From: Oscillospiraceae bacterium
GTDB lineage: Bacteria > Bacillota > Clostridia > Oscillospirales > Oscillospiraceae
Assembly (NCBI GenBank): GCA_030625685.1
Contig: DAOUQJ010000007.1
Span: 62,001-126,000 of the forward strand
Length of the DNA: 64,000 nt
Direction: 5' to 3'
Below are positions 23,661 through 33,186 of this stretch, piece by piece (position 1 is the first letter of the stretch; every line of letters starts with the position of its first letter). The translations under genes and the position numbers were made by a program. Under the pieces are notes generated by a model. It was not told where the DNA came from and searched no databases. It saw only the letters and a program-made list of their open reading frames with translations.

Positions 23661-24446
23661 ATGATTTTAGATGAAATAGCTGCATATGCGAGAAAACGTG
23701 TGGACAAAGCAAAAAAAGAAAGACCACTTGCGCAGCTGCGTGAAATGGCGGAAGTGCAGCCAAAAGGTGAGTTTGGGTTTGAAAAAACCTTGCAAAGACC
23801 AGAGATTTCTTTCATTTGTGAAGTGAAGAAGGCGTCTCCGTCAAAGGGTGTTATCTCAGAAGCATTTCCGTATCGTGGCATTGCAAAAGAATATGAAGAT
23901 GGCGGTGCTGACTGTATTTCTTGTCTTACTGAACCAAAATGGTTCTTAGGCTCAGACGATATATTTCGGGATATTAGAAAGCAGACAGCCATCCCTATGA
24001 TTCGCAAAGATTTTACCGTGGATGCTTATCAAATTTATGAGGCCAAGTGTATGGGGGCGGATGCCATACTGCTTATCTGTTCACTGCTTGATACAAAGAC
24101 ACTCGCTCAGTTTATCGAATTAAGTAGTGAATTGGGTTTATCCGCACTGGTTGAGACGCATACCCAACAAGAAATTGAGTCAGCCAAAGAAGCGGGTGCT
24201 AGAATGATTGGTGTGAACAATCGTAACCTAAAGGATTTTTCAGTGGACTTTTCTCATGCGGCAAGATTGAGAGATCAGATTTCAGAGGACACTCTATTTG
24301 TAGCAGAATCTGGACTCCGTACGCCTCAAGACATTGTGGCAATGCGTGATATTGGTGCTGACGCTGTTCTGATTGGAGAGGCGCTTATGAGAGCAGCAGA
24401 TATCAAAGCCTTTCTAAGTGAGATGAGGAGATATGCCAATGCATAA
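23661..24446 (+). CDS. trpC: Indole-3-glycerol phosphate synthase
   Basis: Start codons at 23643, 23658 and 23661 are in frame; GAGGTG at 23649-23654 best serves 23661, which gives the usual MILDEIAAYARKRV. The TIM-barrel protein (261 residues) has ICEVKKASPSKGVI, DGGADCISCLTEPKWFLGS, MIRKDFTVDAYQIYEAKCMGADAILLI, GVNNRNLKDFSVD and VAESGLRTPQDI, which contain the catalytic Lys and Glu residues. It closes the indole ring of tryptophan. Overlaps trpF by 8 bp. Confidence 0.95.
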   Translation: MILDEIAAYARKRVDKAKKERPLAQLREMAEVQPKGEFGFEKTLQRPEISFICEVKKASPSKGVISEAFPYRGIAKEYEDGGADCISCLTEPKWFLGSDDIFRDIRKQTAIPMIRKDFTVDAYQIYEAKCMGADAILLICSLLDTKTLAQFIELSSELGLSALVETHTQQEIESAKEAGARMIGVNNRNLKDFSVDFSHAARLRDQISEDTLFVAESGLRTPQDIVAMRDIGADAVLIGEALMRAADIKAFLSEMRRYANA

Positions 24447-25047
24447 GACAAAGATTAAGATTTGTGGTCTCTTTTGGCTCTGTGATGCCACCTATGTCAA
24501 TGAAGCGATGCCTGACTTTGCAGGATTTGTGTTTTATGAGGACAGTCACAGATATTTGACAGAAGAGATGGCACAAAACCTACGGGAACGGATACATCCT
24601 ACGATTCAAACAGTAGGGGTGTTTGTGGATGTTCCCATAGAACAAATTGTCAGCATCTATCAAAAGAAAATCGTGAGTATCATTCAGCTTCATGGCAAGG
24701 AAGATGATGCATACATTGAGAAGCTTAGAGCCGTGCTTCCACAAGCAATCATCTGGAAGGCATATAAGGTTCGCTCTGCTGAAGATGTAAAAATGGCGAA
24801 AGAAAGCACTGCCGATATGGTGCTCTTGGACAATGGATTTGGCACAGGGGTTTCTTTTGATTGGAGCCTTGTTGCAGACATGAATAGACAATTCATTCTA
24901 GCCGGTGGACTCACCAGTGAGAATATATGCAAAGCGATAGAGATGTTTTGCCCCTATGCAGTAGATTTGAGTACAGGGGTAGAAACAAAAGGTGTGAAAG
25001 ACAAAGAAAAAATGGTGGCTGCAGTAGAAGCAGTCAAAAGGAGTTGA
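24439..25047 (+). CDS. trpF: Phosphoribosylanthranilate isomerase
   Basis: The ATG at 24439, 8 nt after GAGGAG, is preferred to the ATG at 24433. The 202-residue barrel has KIKICGL with the catalytic Cys, FAGFVFYEDSHRYL, VGVFVDVPIEQI, IQLHGKED, DMVLLDNGFGTGVSFDW with the acid Asp, and ILAGGLTSENI. The residues after KICGL (FWLCD) differ from the usual Thr/Arg-containing loop, but the catalytic pair is intact. It isomerises phosphoribosylanthranilate for TrpC. Confidence 0.93.
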   Translation: MHKTKIKICGLFWLCDATYVNEAMPDFAGFVFYEDSHRYLTEEMAQNLRERIHPTIQTVGVFVDVPIEQIVSIYQKKIVSIIQLHGKEDDAYIEKLRAVLPQAIIWKAYKVRSAEDVKMAKESTADMVLLDNGFGTGVSFDWSLVADMNRQFILAGGLTSENICKAIEMFCPYAVDLSTGVETKGVKDKEKMVAAVEAVKRS

Positions 25048-25053
25048 GTTACC

Positions 25054-26067
25054 ATGGTGTTTGTTTTACATTCAGATGTCAGCGATAAGGCACAGGAAGC
25101 TTTTGCAACATCTTTTGAAGAAAAGGGATTTCAAACGATTATCAGCAAAGGCACCGAACACACGGCAATTTGTCTGATTGGCAATACCGCTATGGTGGAT
25201 ATGGATCATGTTGTTGAAACGACAGATATCGTCGCCTATGGCAAACGGGTGACAGAGCAGTACAAAGCAGTCAATCGAACCATTCAGCCTGAAGATACGC
25301 TGATAAGGCTTGGAAACAATGAGTTTGGACCAGATACATTCACTGTCATTGCAGGACCGTGTTCCGTCGAAAGTGAAGAACAAATCATCAAAGTGGCAGA
25401 AGCTGTGAAAAAAAGTGGTGCACATTTGCTGAGAGGTGGGGCATTTAAGCCTCGCTCTTCACCATATTCATTTCAAGGATTAAAGGAAGAGGGCTTGCGT
25501 CTTTTGTCTTTGGCAAAACAAGAAACAGGTCTTCTTGTGGTCAGTGAAGTGATGAATCACAATCATTTATACATGTTTGACGATATCGACATCATTCAAA
25601 TTGGGGCGCGCAATATGCAGAACTTTGATCTGCTCAAAGAAGTGGGCATGATGAAAAAGCCGATTCTACTAAAAAGAGGAATGGCAAGCACCATTGAAGA
25701 GCTACTTCTCAGTGCAGAATACATTCTTTCAACGGGTAATAATGATGTGATTTTATGTGAGCGTGGTATTCGTACATTTGAAACTGTGACAAGAAATACC
25801 TTAGATTTGTCGGCAGTCGTGGCGCTCAAGCAAAAATCTCATTTGCCTGTCATTATTGACCCAAGTCATGCTTCTGGACTGAGTTCATATGTGGCACCCT
25901 TATCCAAAGCAGCGTTGGCGGTGGGTGCAGATGGACTGATGATTGAAACACACAATGACCCAGCGAAAGCACTATGCGATGGCGCACAATCGTTGGATTT
26001 AGAGCAATTTGATTCGCTGATGAGTGATTTAAAACAGCGTGTTCATTTAGAAAAACGTGCTATGTGA
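25054..26067 (+). CDS. aroF: 3-deoxy-7-phosphoheptulonate (DAHP) synthase, type I-beta
   Basis: The ATG at 25054 follows AAAGGAGTTGAGTTACC. The 337-residue protein has an N-terminal ferredoxin-like regulatory domain of about 75 residues and a KDO8PS-like barrel: [80 protein letters not shown] and [20 protein letters not shown]. It commits PEP and erythrose-4-phosphate to aromatic amino acids. Its place inside the trp operon puts the first shikimate step under the tryptophan T-box, so tryptophan shortage raises chorismate supply as well. Confidence 0.95.
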   Translation: MVFVLHSDVSDKAQEAFATSFEEKGFQTIISKGTEHTAICLIGNTAMVDMDHVVETTDIVAYGKRVTEQYKAVNRTIQPEDTLIRLGNNEFGPDTFTVIAGPCSVESEEQIIKVAEAVKKSGAHLLRGGAFKPRSSPYSFQGLKEEGLRLLSLAKQETGLLVVSEVMNHNHLYMFDDIDIIQIGARNMQNFDLLKEVGMMKKPILLKRGMASTIEELLLSAEYILSTGNNDVILCERGIRTFETVTRNTLDLSAVVALKQKSHLPVIIDPSHASGLSSYVAPLSKAALAVGADGLMIETHNDPAKALCDGAQSLDLEQFDSLMSDLKQRVHLEKRAM

Positions 26068-26077
26068 GGAGGTAACT

Positions 26078-27262
26078 ATGCAAAAAGGTAGATTTGGCGT
26101 TCATGGTGGTCAGTATATTCCAGAAACACTGATGAACGCAATTATAGAACTGGAAAACGCCTATGAATACTATAGAAACGATCCTGAGTTCAATGCTGAA
26201 CTGAGGGAACTTTTTAATGACTATGCAGGTAGACCATCTCGTCTTTATTATGCAAAGAAAATGACAATGGATTTAGGTGGAGCTAAGATTTACCTCAAGC
26301 GAGAGGATTTGAATCACACAGGTTCTCATAAAATCAATAATGTGCTTGGGCAAGTGCTACTCGCCAAAAAAATGGGAAAAACGCGTGTCATTGCAGAAAC
26401 AGGAGCTGGACAACATGGGGTGGCTACCGCTACAGCTGCCACTCTGCTTGGAATGGACTGCGAAATATTTATGGGTGAGGAAGATACCAAACGTCAAGCG
26501 CTCAATGTATATAGAATGCGACTTTTGGGAGCTAAGGTGCATGCTGTGACCAGTGGAACGGCTACATTAAAAGATGCTGTTTCTGAAACCATGCGTGAAT
26601 GGACTACGCGTATTCATGATACCCATTATGTGTTGGGGTCTGTGATGGGTCCGCATCCATTTCCCACAATCGTGAGAGATTTTCAGGCTGTAATATCCAA
26701 AGAAATCAAGGAGCAGGTCATGCGGGTGGAGGGAAGACTGCCTGATGCAGTGCTAGCCTGTGTGGGTGGAGGCTCTAACGCCATCGGAGCGTTTTATCAT
26801 TTTCTCGCCAATGAGTCTGTCAGACTCATTGGATGCGAAGCGGCTGGACGAGGGGTGAATACAGCGGAGACAGCAGCTACTATTGCAACAGGTAGTTTGG
26901 GGATATTCCACGGAATGAAATCCTATTTTTGTCAAGATGAGTATGGACAGATTGCCCCTGTGTATTCCATTTCAGCAGGATTGGATTATCCCGGAATTGG
27001 ACCTGAGCACTCCCATTTGTTCGATATGAATAGGGCTGAATATATGCCCGTGACGGATGAGGAAGCTGTGTGTGCTTTTGAATATCTCTCCAAGATGGAG
27101 GGCATTATCCCTGCCATCGAAAGTGCGCACGCTGTTGCGCATGCTATGAAAATTGCTACCCAAATGAAACAAGATGAAATTATGGTCATCAACCTTTCCG
27201 GACGAGGTGATAAAGACTGCGCTTCTATCGCACGGTATAGACAGGAGGAGATTGAAGAATGA
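26078..27262 (+). CDS. trpB: Tryptophan synthase beta chain
   Basis: The ATG at 26078 follows an ideal AGGAGGT; the longer frame from 26057 overlaps aroF and is rejected. The 394-residue PLP enzyme has [31 protein letters not shown] with the PLP lysine, [30 protein letters not shown] for the PLP phosphate, and LSGRGDKD. It condenses indole with serine. It overlaps trpA by four bases, as expected for a coupled alpha-beta pair. Confidence 0.97.
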   Translation: MQKGRFGVHGGQYIPETLMNAIIELENAYEYYRNDPEFNAELRELFNDYAGRPSRLYYAKKMTMDLGGAKIYLKREDLNHTGSHKINNVLGQVLLAKKMGKTRVIAETGAGQHGVATATAATLLGMDCEIFMGEEDTKRQALNVYRMRLLGAKVHAVTSGTATLKDAVSETMREWTTRIHDTHYVLGSVMGPHPFPTIVRDFQAVISKEIKEQVMRVEGRLPDAVLACVGGGSNAIGAFYHFLANESVRLIGCEAAGRGVNTAETAATIATGSLGIFHGMKSYFCQDEYGQIAPVYSISAGLDYPGIGPEHSHLFDMNRAEYMPVTDEEAVCAFEYLSKMEGIIPAIESAHAVAHAMKIATQMKQDEIMVINLSGRGDKDCASIARYRQEEIEE

Positions 27263-28035
27263 GTCAAATAGCCAATGCGTTTCAAAACAATAAAGCGCTC
27301 ATTTCGTTTGTCACCTGTGGTGATCCCGATTTAAAAACGACCGAAGAACTTATCATAGGCATGGAAAAAGCAGGTGTAGACCTCATAGAATTGGGGATAC
27401 CGTTTTCTGATCCTACAGCAGAAGGGCCTGTCATTCAAAATGCCAATATGCGTGCGCTTGCAGCTGGAATTACAACAGATCGTATATTTGACATGGTGCA
27501 ACGCGTGCGAAGCCAAGTGAGCATTCCAATGGTATTTATGACCTATGCGAATGTAGTGTTTTCCTATGGAATTGAGAAGTTTATGAAGAAATCGGCAGAC
27601 GTAGGCATGGATGGGCTCATTTTGCCAGATGTGCCTTTCGAAGAAAAGGATGAATTTTTAGAAGTGGCAAAACAATATGGACTGGATTTCATTTCTCTAA
27701 TTACACCCACTTCGCAGAAGCGAATTAAAACCATAGCCAAAGAAGCGGAAGGGTTTGTCTACTGTGTATCTTCCTTGGGAGTGACAGGGGTCAGAAGTCA
27801 GATTACTGCAGATGTGGATGCTATGGTTGCGATGGTCAGAGAATGCACCAAAACGCCCGTGGCAATTGGTTTTGGAATTTCAACTGCCGAGCAAGCAAAA
27901 GCTATGTCAGAAAAATCAGATGGTGTTATCATCGGTTCAGCCATTGTGAAGATTATAGGCGAATATGGAACGAATTGTGTTCCCTATGTCGTAGAATATC
28001 TTGAAGAAATTAGAAATTCTTTAAACAAAAATTAA
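27259..28035 (+). CDS. trpA: Tryptophan synthase alpha chain
   Basis: The ATG at 27259 overlaps the trpB stop. The 258-residue barrel has [42 protein letters not shown] with the catalytic Glu and Asp, [28 protein letters not shown] and [14 protein letters not shown]. It cleaves indole-3-glycerol phosphate to indole, which channels to TrpB. It is the last gene of the operon; a strong terminator lies 140 bp on. Confidence 0.96.
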   Translation: MSQIANAFQNNKALISFVTCGDPDLKTTEELIIGMEKAGVDLIELGIPFSDPTAEGPVIQNANMRALAAGITTDRIFDMVQRVRSQVSIPMVFMTYANVVFSYGIEKFMKKSADVGMDGLILPDVPFEEKDEFLEVAKQYGLDFISLITPTSQKRIKTIAKEAEGFVYCVSSLGVTGVRSQITADVDAMVAMVRECTKTPVAIGFGISTAEQAKAMSEKSDGVIIGSAIVKIIGEYGTNCVPYVVEYLEEIRNSLNKN

Positions 28036-28175
28036 TATTTTAGTGACATGATTGATGAATCATTAAGTGCTCAATTTTATTAAAAATGGTTAGAACACGT
28101 CTATTTGTATGGATTTAGTAATAAAATTGATTGTGAAGATTAAGTTATAAAGGTATAAAATAAGCAGTAGAGATG

Positions 28176-28217
28176 AAAAAGTAGAGGATAGGACAATTGT
28201 CCTATCCTCTACTTTTT
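28176..28217. terminator. Terminator of the trp operon
   Basis: A perfect palindrome: GTAGAGGATAGGAC with its complement around AATT, flanked by A5 and T6. It works in both directions. Confidence 0.95.
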
Positions 28218-28290
28218 TATGGGAAAGTGAGATTGAGAGTACTAAGCTTGGGTTCGATTATGAAATGATGTTATGACAAAAAAATGATGA

Positions 28291-28357
28291 ATAGTTTCAA
28301 AAACGAAACTTGATTCATAAGAAGATTAGTGATAAAATAGTTTCAAAAATGAAATGA
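28291..28357 (+). promoter_or_regulatory. MarR promoter with two matching operators
   Basis: TTGATT (28310-28315) and TAAAAT (28333-28338) are 17 bp apart. ATAGTTTCAAAAACGAAAC (28291-28309) and ATAGTTTCAAAAATGAAAT (28337-28355) flank them; each holds a GTTTC...GAAAC-type inverted repeat. This fits autorepression by the MarR protein. Confidence 0.72.
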
Positions 28358-28367
28358 AGTGGTTAGA

Positions 28368-28793
28368 ATGAGAGAAGAATTCATTCAATTTATGAAGGCA
28401 ATGGATATGGATGAGTTTTCATTGATTAGAGATAGTAAATATGGAGAAATGCTCAGTTATATCAATATACTGCATCTTTATATCATTTCTCATACAGAGA
28501 AAATTACTGTCAGTGAACTTGCAGATAAAGTGAATATGTCTAGACCAGCGATTACGCAAAAGGTGAATGATTTAGAGAAGTTAGGTATGATTCAAAAGAG
28601 ACAATCGAAAGAGGATAAGCGTGTATTTTATATCTCTATTTCTGATGAATTAAGAGAAATGACTACCAATACAAAAATGGCAACTGTTCTTGATGCTGTC
28701 GACAAAAAGTTTTCGAAAGAAAAAAAGGAGATATTTGCAGAAATGTTGCAGTATATGACGGACTATGAGAATGGAGATGTTGACAAGGAATGA
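28368..28793 (+). CDS. MarR family transcriptional regulator
   Basis: The ATG at 28368 (MREEFIQFMKAM) is the likely start; the GTG at 28359 lies in the second operator and neither has a strong ribosome binding site. The 141-residue protein has a MarR winged helix: YINILHLYIISHTEKITVSELADKVNMSRPAITQKVNDLEKLGMIQKRQSKEDKRVFYISI, with the wing DKR motif. The flanking helices form the dimer. Two copies of a GTTTC/GAAAC inverted repeat bracket its promoter. A DHFR-like gene 256 bp downstream may be a target, but there is no continuous operon. Confidence 0.85.
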   Translation: MREEFIQFMKAMDMDEFSLIRDSKYGEMLSYINILHLYIISHTEKITVSELADKVNMSRPAITQKVNDLEKLGMIQKRQSKEDKRVFYISISDELREMTTNTKMATVLDAVDKKFSKEKKEIFAEMLQYMTDYENGDVDKE

Positions 28794-29049
28794 TTACATT
28801 CAAGTGACATTTACGAAATCATTATACTATTACACAAATTGTCAAAGAGAAATTCGATTTGTGCATTGAGTAATCTTTAGAAGTGATTAGCAATTCAAAT
28901 TAAATCATTGATATTGGTTTGGAAGAGGGAGAGAAAGGCGCAAATGTAGTAATACAAGTCACAATAAATGAAGTGATAGAAAGAAATATTGATTGAATAT
29001 ATCGCTCAATATTTAAAACGGTATTTACAATGCATTGGAGGAATACAGT

Positions 29050-29580
29050 ATGCGAAAAGTAGTGTTATATATTGCAATGAGTCTTGATGGATTTATAGCA
29101 AGTGAAAATGGAAGTGTAGATTGGCTCATTGGGCAAGAACCTGATAATCAGGGAATGGGCAGTTACGAAGAGTTTATCAGTGATATTGATACGGTGATTC
29201 TTGGGTATACAACTTATCATCAGATTTTGACTGAACTTTCTCCTAATGCTTGGCCGTATAGTGAAATGCAAAGTTATGTATTGACGCATAGAAATGCCCA
29301 GTCAAGTGAAAATATTCACTTTGTGAACGCAGAAGTATCTGAGTTAGTGAAGGATTTGAAAGAAAATGATGGGAAAGATATTTGGATTTGTGGTGGAGCC
29401 AGCGTTGCCAATCAGCTCATCAAAAATGATATGATTGATATATTTCGCATCACAATCATTCCTACCATTCTTGGAAAAGGATTACCGTTGTTCAATCCTG
29501 ATAACAATGAAATTAAATTAAAATTGATGAATGCCTCAGCAACAAATGGGATAACAGAGCTTATTTATGAGAGACGTTAA
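29050..29580 (+). CDS. Dihydrofolate reductase family protein (RibD C-terminal type)
   Basis: The ATG at 29050 follows GGAGGAATACAGT. The 176-residue protein starts MRKVVLYIAMSLDGFIASENGSVDWL, the YyaP/RibD-C hallmark, then DTVILGYTTYHQIL, DIWICGGASVANQLIKNDMID and ITIIPTILGKGLPLF. These proteins bind NADPH in a DHFR fold; most are of unknown substrate and do not replace folA. It may be controlled by the upstream MarR protein. Confidence 0.85.
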   Translation: MRKVVLYIAMSLDGFIASENGSVDWLIGQEPDNQGMGSYEEFISDIDTVILGYTTYHQILTELSPNAWPYSEMQSYVLTHRNAQSSENIHFVNAEVSELVKDLKENDGKDIWICGGASVANQLIKNDMIDIFRITIIPTILGKGLPLFNPDNNEIKLKLMNASATNGITELIYERR

Positions 29581-29702
29581 TTGTATAGTGTAATTATGTG
29601 TTTAGAAGAATTGATACGTTAGGTCATGACAATGGTGCAACTGATAATCTGAATACATATTAATTAAAAAGATTTTAATAGAGCCTACAACGGAGGAACG
29701 AA

Positions 29703-30026
29703 ATGAAAAAAGTTAAAATTACAGTCATGAAAATAACTTGCTACAAAGATTTAATTGAAAAATATGAAAACCCTATTGAGAATGCATGTGACATGGTAGA
29801 GGGGCAAGTATTTATCGCCAATGGATGGCAGAAACCAGAAGGATTTTGCGATAGCGCTTGGGATAGTGTTTCTTCATTTGTGATGACGCTTGCACACGGT
29901 GGTGAAGATTTTTATCAGGGATGGATGAAGAACAAAAAGTCAGCCATGATTTCTTGTAATGATGGATTTCGCCCAGTTAGTTTTCTACTTGAAACAATGG
30001 ATGAAGAAAGCAACCAAATTAAATAG
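29703..30026 (+). CDS. TIGR04076 family protein
   Basis: The ATG at 29703 follows ACGGAGGAACGAA. The 107-residue protein shows the family pattern: KVKITVMKITCYKDLIEKYEN, CDMVEGQVFIANGWQKPEGFCDSAWDSVSSFVMTLAHGG, and ISCNDGFRPVSFLLE, with conserved Cys residues at three places. The family is common in anaerobes and of unknown function. The conserved cysteines suggest metal binding or redox chemistry. It is followed by a terminator. Confidence 0.8.
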   Translation: MKKVKITVMKITCYKDLIEKYENPIENACDMVEGQVFIANGWQKPEGFCDSAWDSVSSFVMTLAHGGEDFYQGWMKNKKSAMISCNDGFRPVSFLLETMDEESNQIK

Positions 30027-30097
30027 AGAATTGAGAATGATTAGAATGATAATGACGAAAAAATGAAAAAACTCATTTAATATATGATATTAGCGAA

Positions 30098-30135
30098 ATA
30101 AAAGAGCTTCTGGAGTTTTCCAGAAGCTCTTTTAT
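30098..30135. terminator. Bidirectional terminator (GCTTCTGGA family)
   Basis: AAAAGAGCTTCTGGA pairs perfectly with TCCAGAAGCTCTTTT. The same stem core recurs at 52854-52883. Confidence 0.92.
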
Positions 30136-30192
30136 AAGCGATAGAAAAAAGTCTAAATATATAAATGTTACAAAATCAAGTAAAAGCACAAG

Positions 30193-31287
30193 TTAATCGC
30201 GCCATACGCAATTTGCTTTACCTTTTCTTTTTGCCTCATATAGTCGCTGATCGGCCTTTTTTATGAAATCTTTTATGTTCGTGTTTTCATACAGAGCGAT
30301 GCCTGCGCTGACAGTGACTTTTCTTTTATCAGGGATTTCTATATGATGTAAAGAATCTTTGAGTTTTTGGAATATGCTTAACATGTATTCTATGTTACAA
30401 TTCGGTAAAACGATTAAAAACTCTTCTCCACCATATCTTCCAACAAGGCTGTTTGAACCTATGGTTTCTTTTAGCTTGTTTGAAAACTCTATAATTACTG
30501 TATCTCCCATCAAATGTCCAAATTGGTCATTAATGTTTTTGAAATCATCAATATCTAAAAGAATTATGCCGAGATCTTCTTTGCATTTGTTGGCATTATT
30601 CATTTCTTGTGATAGGATGTCAAGAATTGAATTGCGATTTTGGATATTGGTCATCTGATCTAACTGTGAAAGTTTCAATAGATATTTTTGGTTTGCTTCC
30701 AATTCTTTATGTAAATATAAGTCTTTGATTTTGAAAATAAATAAGTTGCATGACAAAAACCAAGCAATCAAATTAAAAATAAATGAGTTAAGCTTATTCA
30801 CATTCACTATCTCTAGATCTGTTTGAAAAAATGGAATTCCAATGAAAAAAATTATTGTTGATAATCCAATTATAAAAAAGCTCTCTTTCGGTGGCATAAA
30901 TATAATAGAGCAAACCCCAAGTGTGATCATCATAAACATATGAACCAAATCTGATATATGTTGAGTGGAGAAGACGAGAGCAATGCCGAAAAGTATGATT
31001 CCCAATAAATACATATAAAGCAAAAGCTTGAGTATAACTATCGAAGTGGAATCAAATTTTTTGTAATAGAAGAGTATGATTGGAATCAGTACTGTACAAT
31101 AAAATTGAAAATATAATATAATATCGCCAACTCCCATAAATAAGTCGCTATACAAAAAAACAATCCATTCGATAAGATATATGATTAACATATTAGGGAT
31201 TAAGCGATTGTAATTTATTTTGGTATATTCTCGATCATATTGTTTTTCATAAGTTAAATAATTCAAATCACTTAGAAGCTTTTTCAT
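30193..31287 (-). CDS. Membrane diguanylate cyclase (GGDEF)
   Basis: The 364-residue protein has about six or seven membrane helices in its first 200 residues and a C-terminal GGDEF domain: LDQMTNIQNRNSILDIL, IILLDIDDFKNINDQFGHLMGD with the metal-binding Asp, the active-site loop RYGGEEFLIVLP, and KKADQRLYEAKRKGKN-type ending. GGEEF keeps the catalytic residues, so it should make c-di-GMP. The segment before it (SNSLVGRYGGEEF) lacks the RxxD inhibitory site, so product feedback is probably absent. The membrane part may sense a signal. A c-di-GMP riboswitch lies at 59170 in the same window. Confidence 0.9.
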   Translation of the reverse strand: MKKLLSDLNYLTYEKQYDREYTKINYNRLIPNMLIIYLIEWIVFLYSDLFMGVGDIILYFQFYCTVLIPIILFYYKKFDSTSIVILKLLLYMYLLGIILFGIALVFSTQHISDLVHMFMMITLGVCSIIFMPPKESFFIIGLSTIIFFIGIPFFQTDLEIVNVNKLNSFIFNLIAWFLSCNLFIFKIKDLYLHKELEANQKYLLKLSQLDQMTNIQNRNSILDILSQEMNNANKCKEDLGIILLDIDDFKNINDQFGHLMGDTVIIEFSNKLKETIGSNSLVGRYGGEEFLIVLPNCNIEYMLSIFQKLKDSLHHIEIPDKRKVTVSAGIALYENTNIKDFIKKADQRLYEAKRKGKANCVWRD

Positions 31288-31951
31288 GGTTGTATAACAT
31301 CCTTTGTAAGGTCATAGGCAATAGACCTAATCCCTTATATGATTTCAAACAGTATTGAACTAGTCCAGTTGTGTGGTTAACAATTATTGAAGTATAGCTG
31401 AATTGATGTTTGCTGTCAAAATAAACTTGAATAGTTTATATTTTATAGTTAGAGTGAAATAAATCTGAAAGATTAGTATTTAGCAATGAATCTAATATTT
31501 TTGGAGGCTTACCAATATGAGTAGTATCTTCGTGTGATCATCATACAGTAGACAGGCATTGAAAAACAACGAAGTTGTAGCGTTTTCTTGCAATAAGTAT
31601 TTAAAAAGTACTTCTTTTTTTATGAAGTGTGACAAATCGTTTTGAAGAGTAGTTCATACGGAACATTTAGTTGCCTTTGATTTGGAAAAATAATCCACTT
31701 AATATCATTTTACAACATTTTATTCAAAAATGAAATAGAAATATACAAATGAAATGTAAATTAGATAGGTAATTACAATATTATCATTTGATATAGTACA
31801 TATGCAAAATACAACTTGTGTTAACACTCTAATAATTGAATATTTAACTTATATTTTTAGCATTGAGCTAAGAGTCTTTGTCTTTAAAATTCTTTTCGAA
31901 TGGTTTTACTTATTAAGTCATTAAAATAAAGAGATATTACTAGATTAGTGG

Positions 31952-32077
31952 ATGGTAATATATTGCGAGTTTACGGGTGCAGCTACTGTAATATGCATTT
32001 TTTTATTAATGTCTTTTTTTCTGTTTATTAATCGACTAAATCATATTGATCGGCAGAAAGCTATAATTAAAGAATAA
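31952..32077 (+). CDS. Possible single-span membrane miniprotein, 41 aa
   Basis: ATG at 31952, 41 codons. The product is MVIYCEF, then a hydrophobic span GAATVICIFLLMSFFLFI, then a charged tail NRLNHIDRQKAIIKE. The topology is that of small membrane regulators or type I toxins. The ribosome binding site is poor (TAGTGG). The stop codon sits inside an 11-bp hairpin (32073-32083 with 32087-32097). It could be real, or a fragment of a lost gene. Confidence 0.35.
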   Translation: MVIYCEFTGAATVICIFLLMSFFLFINRLNHIDRQKAIIKE

Positions 32078-32123
32078 ACTAATGGAATTAGTTTATTTAT
32101 GAAAGTGAAAAAAACAAAATATG

Positions 32124-32160
32124 AAGAGTATCAGCTCAACAGGTGGCTGATGCTCTTTTT
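32124..32160 (+). terminator. Terminator-like hairpin (GAGCATCAGC family, copy 1)
   Basis: AAGAGTATCAGC pairs with GCTGATGCTCTT (one wobble), followed by T5. Copies with the same core occur at 50279 and 60022. Confidence 0.75.
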
Positions 32161-32181
32161 AAATTTATGTGAAAATTATAA

Positions 32182-32274
32182 ATGAAAGTTGAACTATGTA
32201 CGATATTTGCGATTAGTGCAGATATTTTATTCACTATTGGTGGAAGGATACCTAAGGGGAGAAAGCCTAAATGA
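32182..32274 (+). pseudogene. Short homologue of the 62837 ORF, probably truncated
   Basis: ATG at 32182, 30 codons: MKVELCTIFAISADILFTIGGRIPKG then a short basic end. It aligns with the N-terminus of the 52-codon ORF at 62837 (MKVDLRTVLAIIAEILLIIGRRIP), about 14 identities in 24. The C-terminal helix-turn-helix-like part of the longer copy is missing because the frame closes early. It lacks a good ribosome binding site. Likely a decayed copy. Confidence 0.45.
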
Positions 32275-32377
32275 ACTATTCGCCTAAAATGTATAAGGTA
32301 AAGAAAATTAAAGATAAAGATGATATACTATTTTTAAAGCAGAAAACTCATATATAAAGTCTAGGAGTATATAGAGC

Positions 32378-33139
32378 ATGAGAGAAAAATTATTGGTAAA
32401 TGAAGTAGCAAAATTGCTTAATGTATCCAGTCACACAATCAGATACTATGACAAGGAAGGTTTACTAACCTCCGAAAATGATGAAGATTCAGGTTATCGA
32501 TTGTTTGATATGGATGATGTCCTCAGATTATCAAATGTAATTCTATTGAGGGATAGTGGAATACCGATCAAAGAAATTAAGTCCTTAATTCATAATTATT
32601 CAAGTGAAAATTATAAAGAAAAACTGCAGGTAGCACTCAACAATCTTCAAAATGAAAGAGCTAAAATCAATCAGCAAGAAAATATGATTCATAATATTCT
32701 TAATAGCTTTGAAGAGAAAACTAGAGAATTTAAAATAGTAAAACACAAAGACGTAAAGTATAGATTTATTCGAAATATTGGATACCAAGAGAAACTCAAT
32801 TCGATTGAATGCTTGCATATTTTTGATGAATTAAAAGATGAAAATATTAACTATCTAGATCTCACATATGAATTGAAGCAAGACTGCAAGGCATTTATGA
32901 TTGAGGATTTTGAGAAAGGCAATATTATAATACCAGCAGGTGAGTATATAGAATATACCTTTGTTGTCAGTGAAGATAAAGCAATTGAAAAGGCAGTTGA
33001 AGCGTTTTATCAGCACGCTGAAGATAAGAGAATCTTTCTAGATGAAAAGATTTATCTAACCATAAAACCGCATGGCATGTTGGTTGTAGATAATGGATAT
33101 ATTGCCATATTGTTTGCAAAGGTGAAGCAGAGTGGATGA
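32378..33139 (+). CDS. MerR family regulator with GyrI-like effector domain
   Basis: The ATG at 32378 follows AGGAG at slightly long spacing. The 253-residue protein has the MerR winged helix (LLVNEVAKLLNVSSHTIRYYDKEGLLTSENDEDSGYRLFDMDDVLRL), a coiled coil of about 35 residues, and a C-terminal domain of about 140 residues that looks like the GyrI/effector-binding fold of BmrR-type regulators (PAGEYIEYTFVVSE, IYLTIKPHGMLVVDNGYIAILF). It probably senses a small molecule. The cobalamin/radical SAM gene downstream has its own promoter; a regulatory link is possible but unproven. Confidence 0.85.
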   Translation: MREKLLVNEVAKLLNVSSHTIRYYDKEGLLTSENDEDSGYRLFDMDDVLRLSNVILLRDSGIPIKEIKSLIHNYSSENYKEKLQVALNNLQNERAKINQQENMIHNILNSFEEKTREFKIVKHKDVKYRFIRNIGYQEKLNSIECLHIFDELKDENINYLDLTYELKQDCKAFMIEDFEKGNIIIPAGEYIEYTFVVSEDKAIEKAVEAFYQHAEDKRIFLDEKIYLTIKPHGMLVVDNGYIAILFAKVKQSG

Positions 33140-33186
33140 ATTTATACAAATTTTTATGGTGTCAAATTTATACGGATAACGCTATT

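Larger units (their letters stand above)
28036..28358. other. Intergenic region between trpA and the MarR gene
   Basis: The region holds the trp terminator at 28176-28217 and the MarR promoter with two operator-like repeats at 28291-28357. No further gene is supported. Confidence 0.6.
31288..32377. other. Long AT-rich gap with two tiny membrane ORFs
   Basis: About 1.1 kb without an annotated-size gene. It holds a 41-codon frame (31952), a hairpin at its stop (32073-32097), a repeated-type hairpin (32124-32160), and a 30-codon frame (32182) that has a homologue at 62837. A weak hairpin AAGTA/TACTT with seven T lies near 31596-31621. The rest looks non-coding. Confidence 0.55.
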
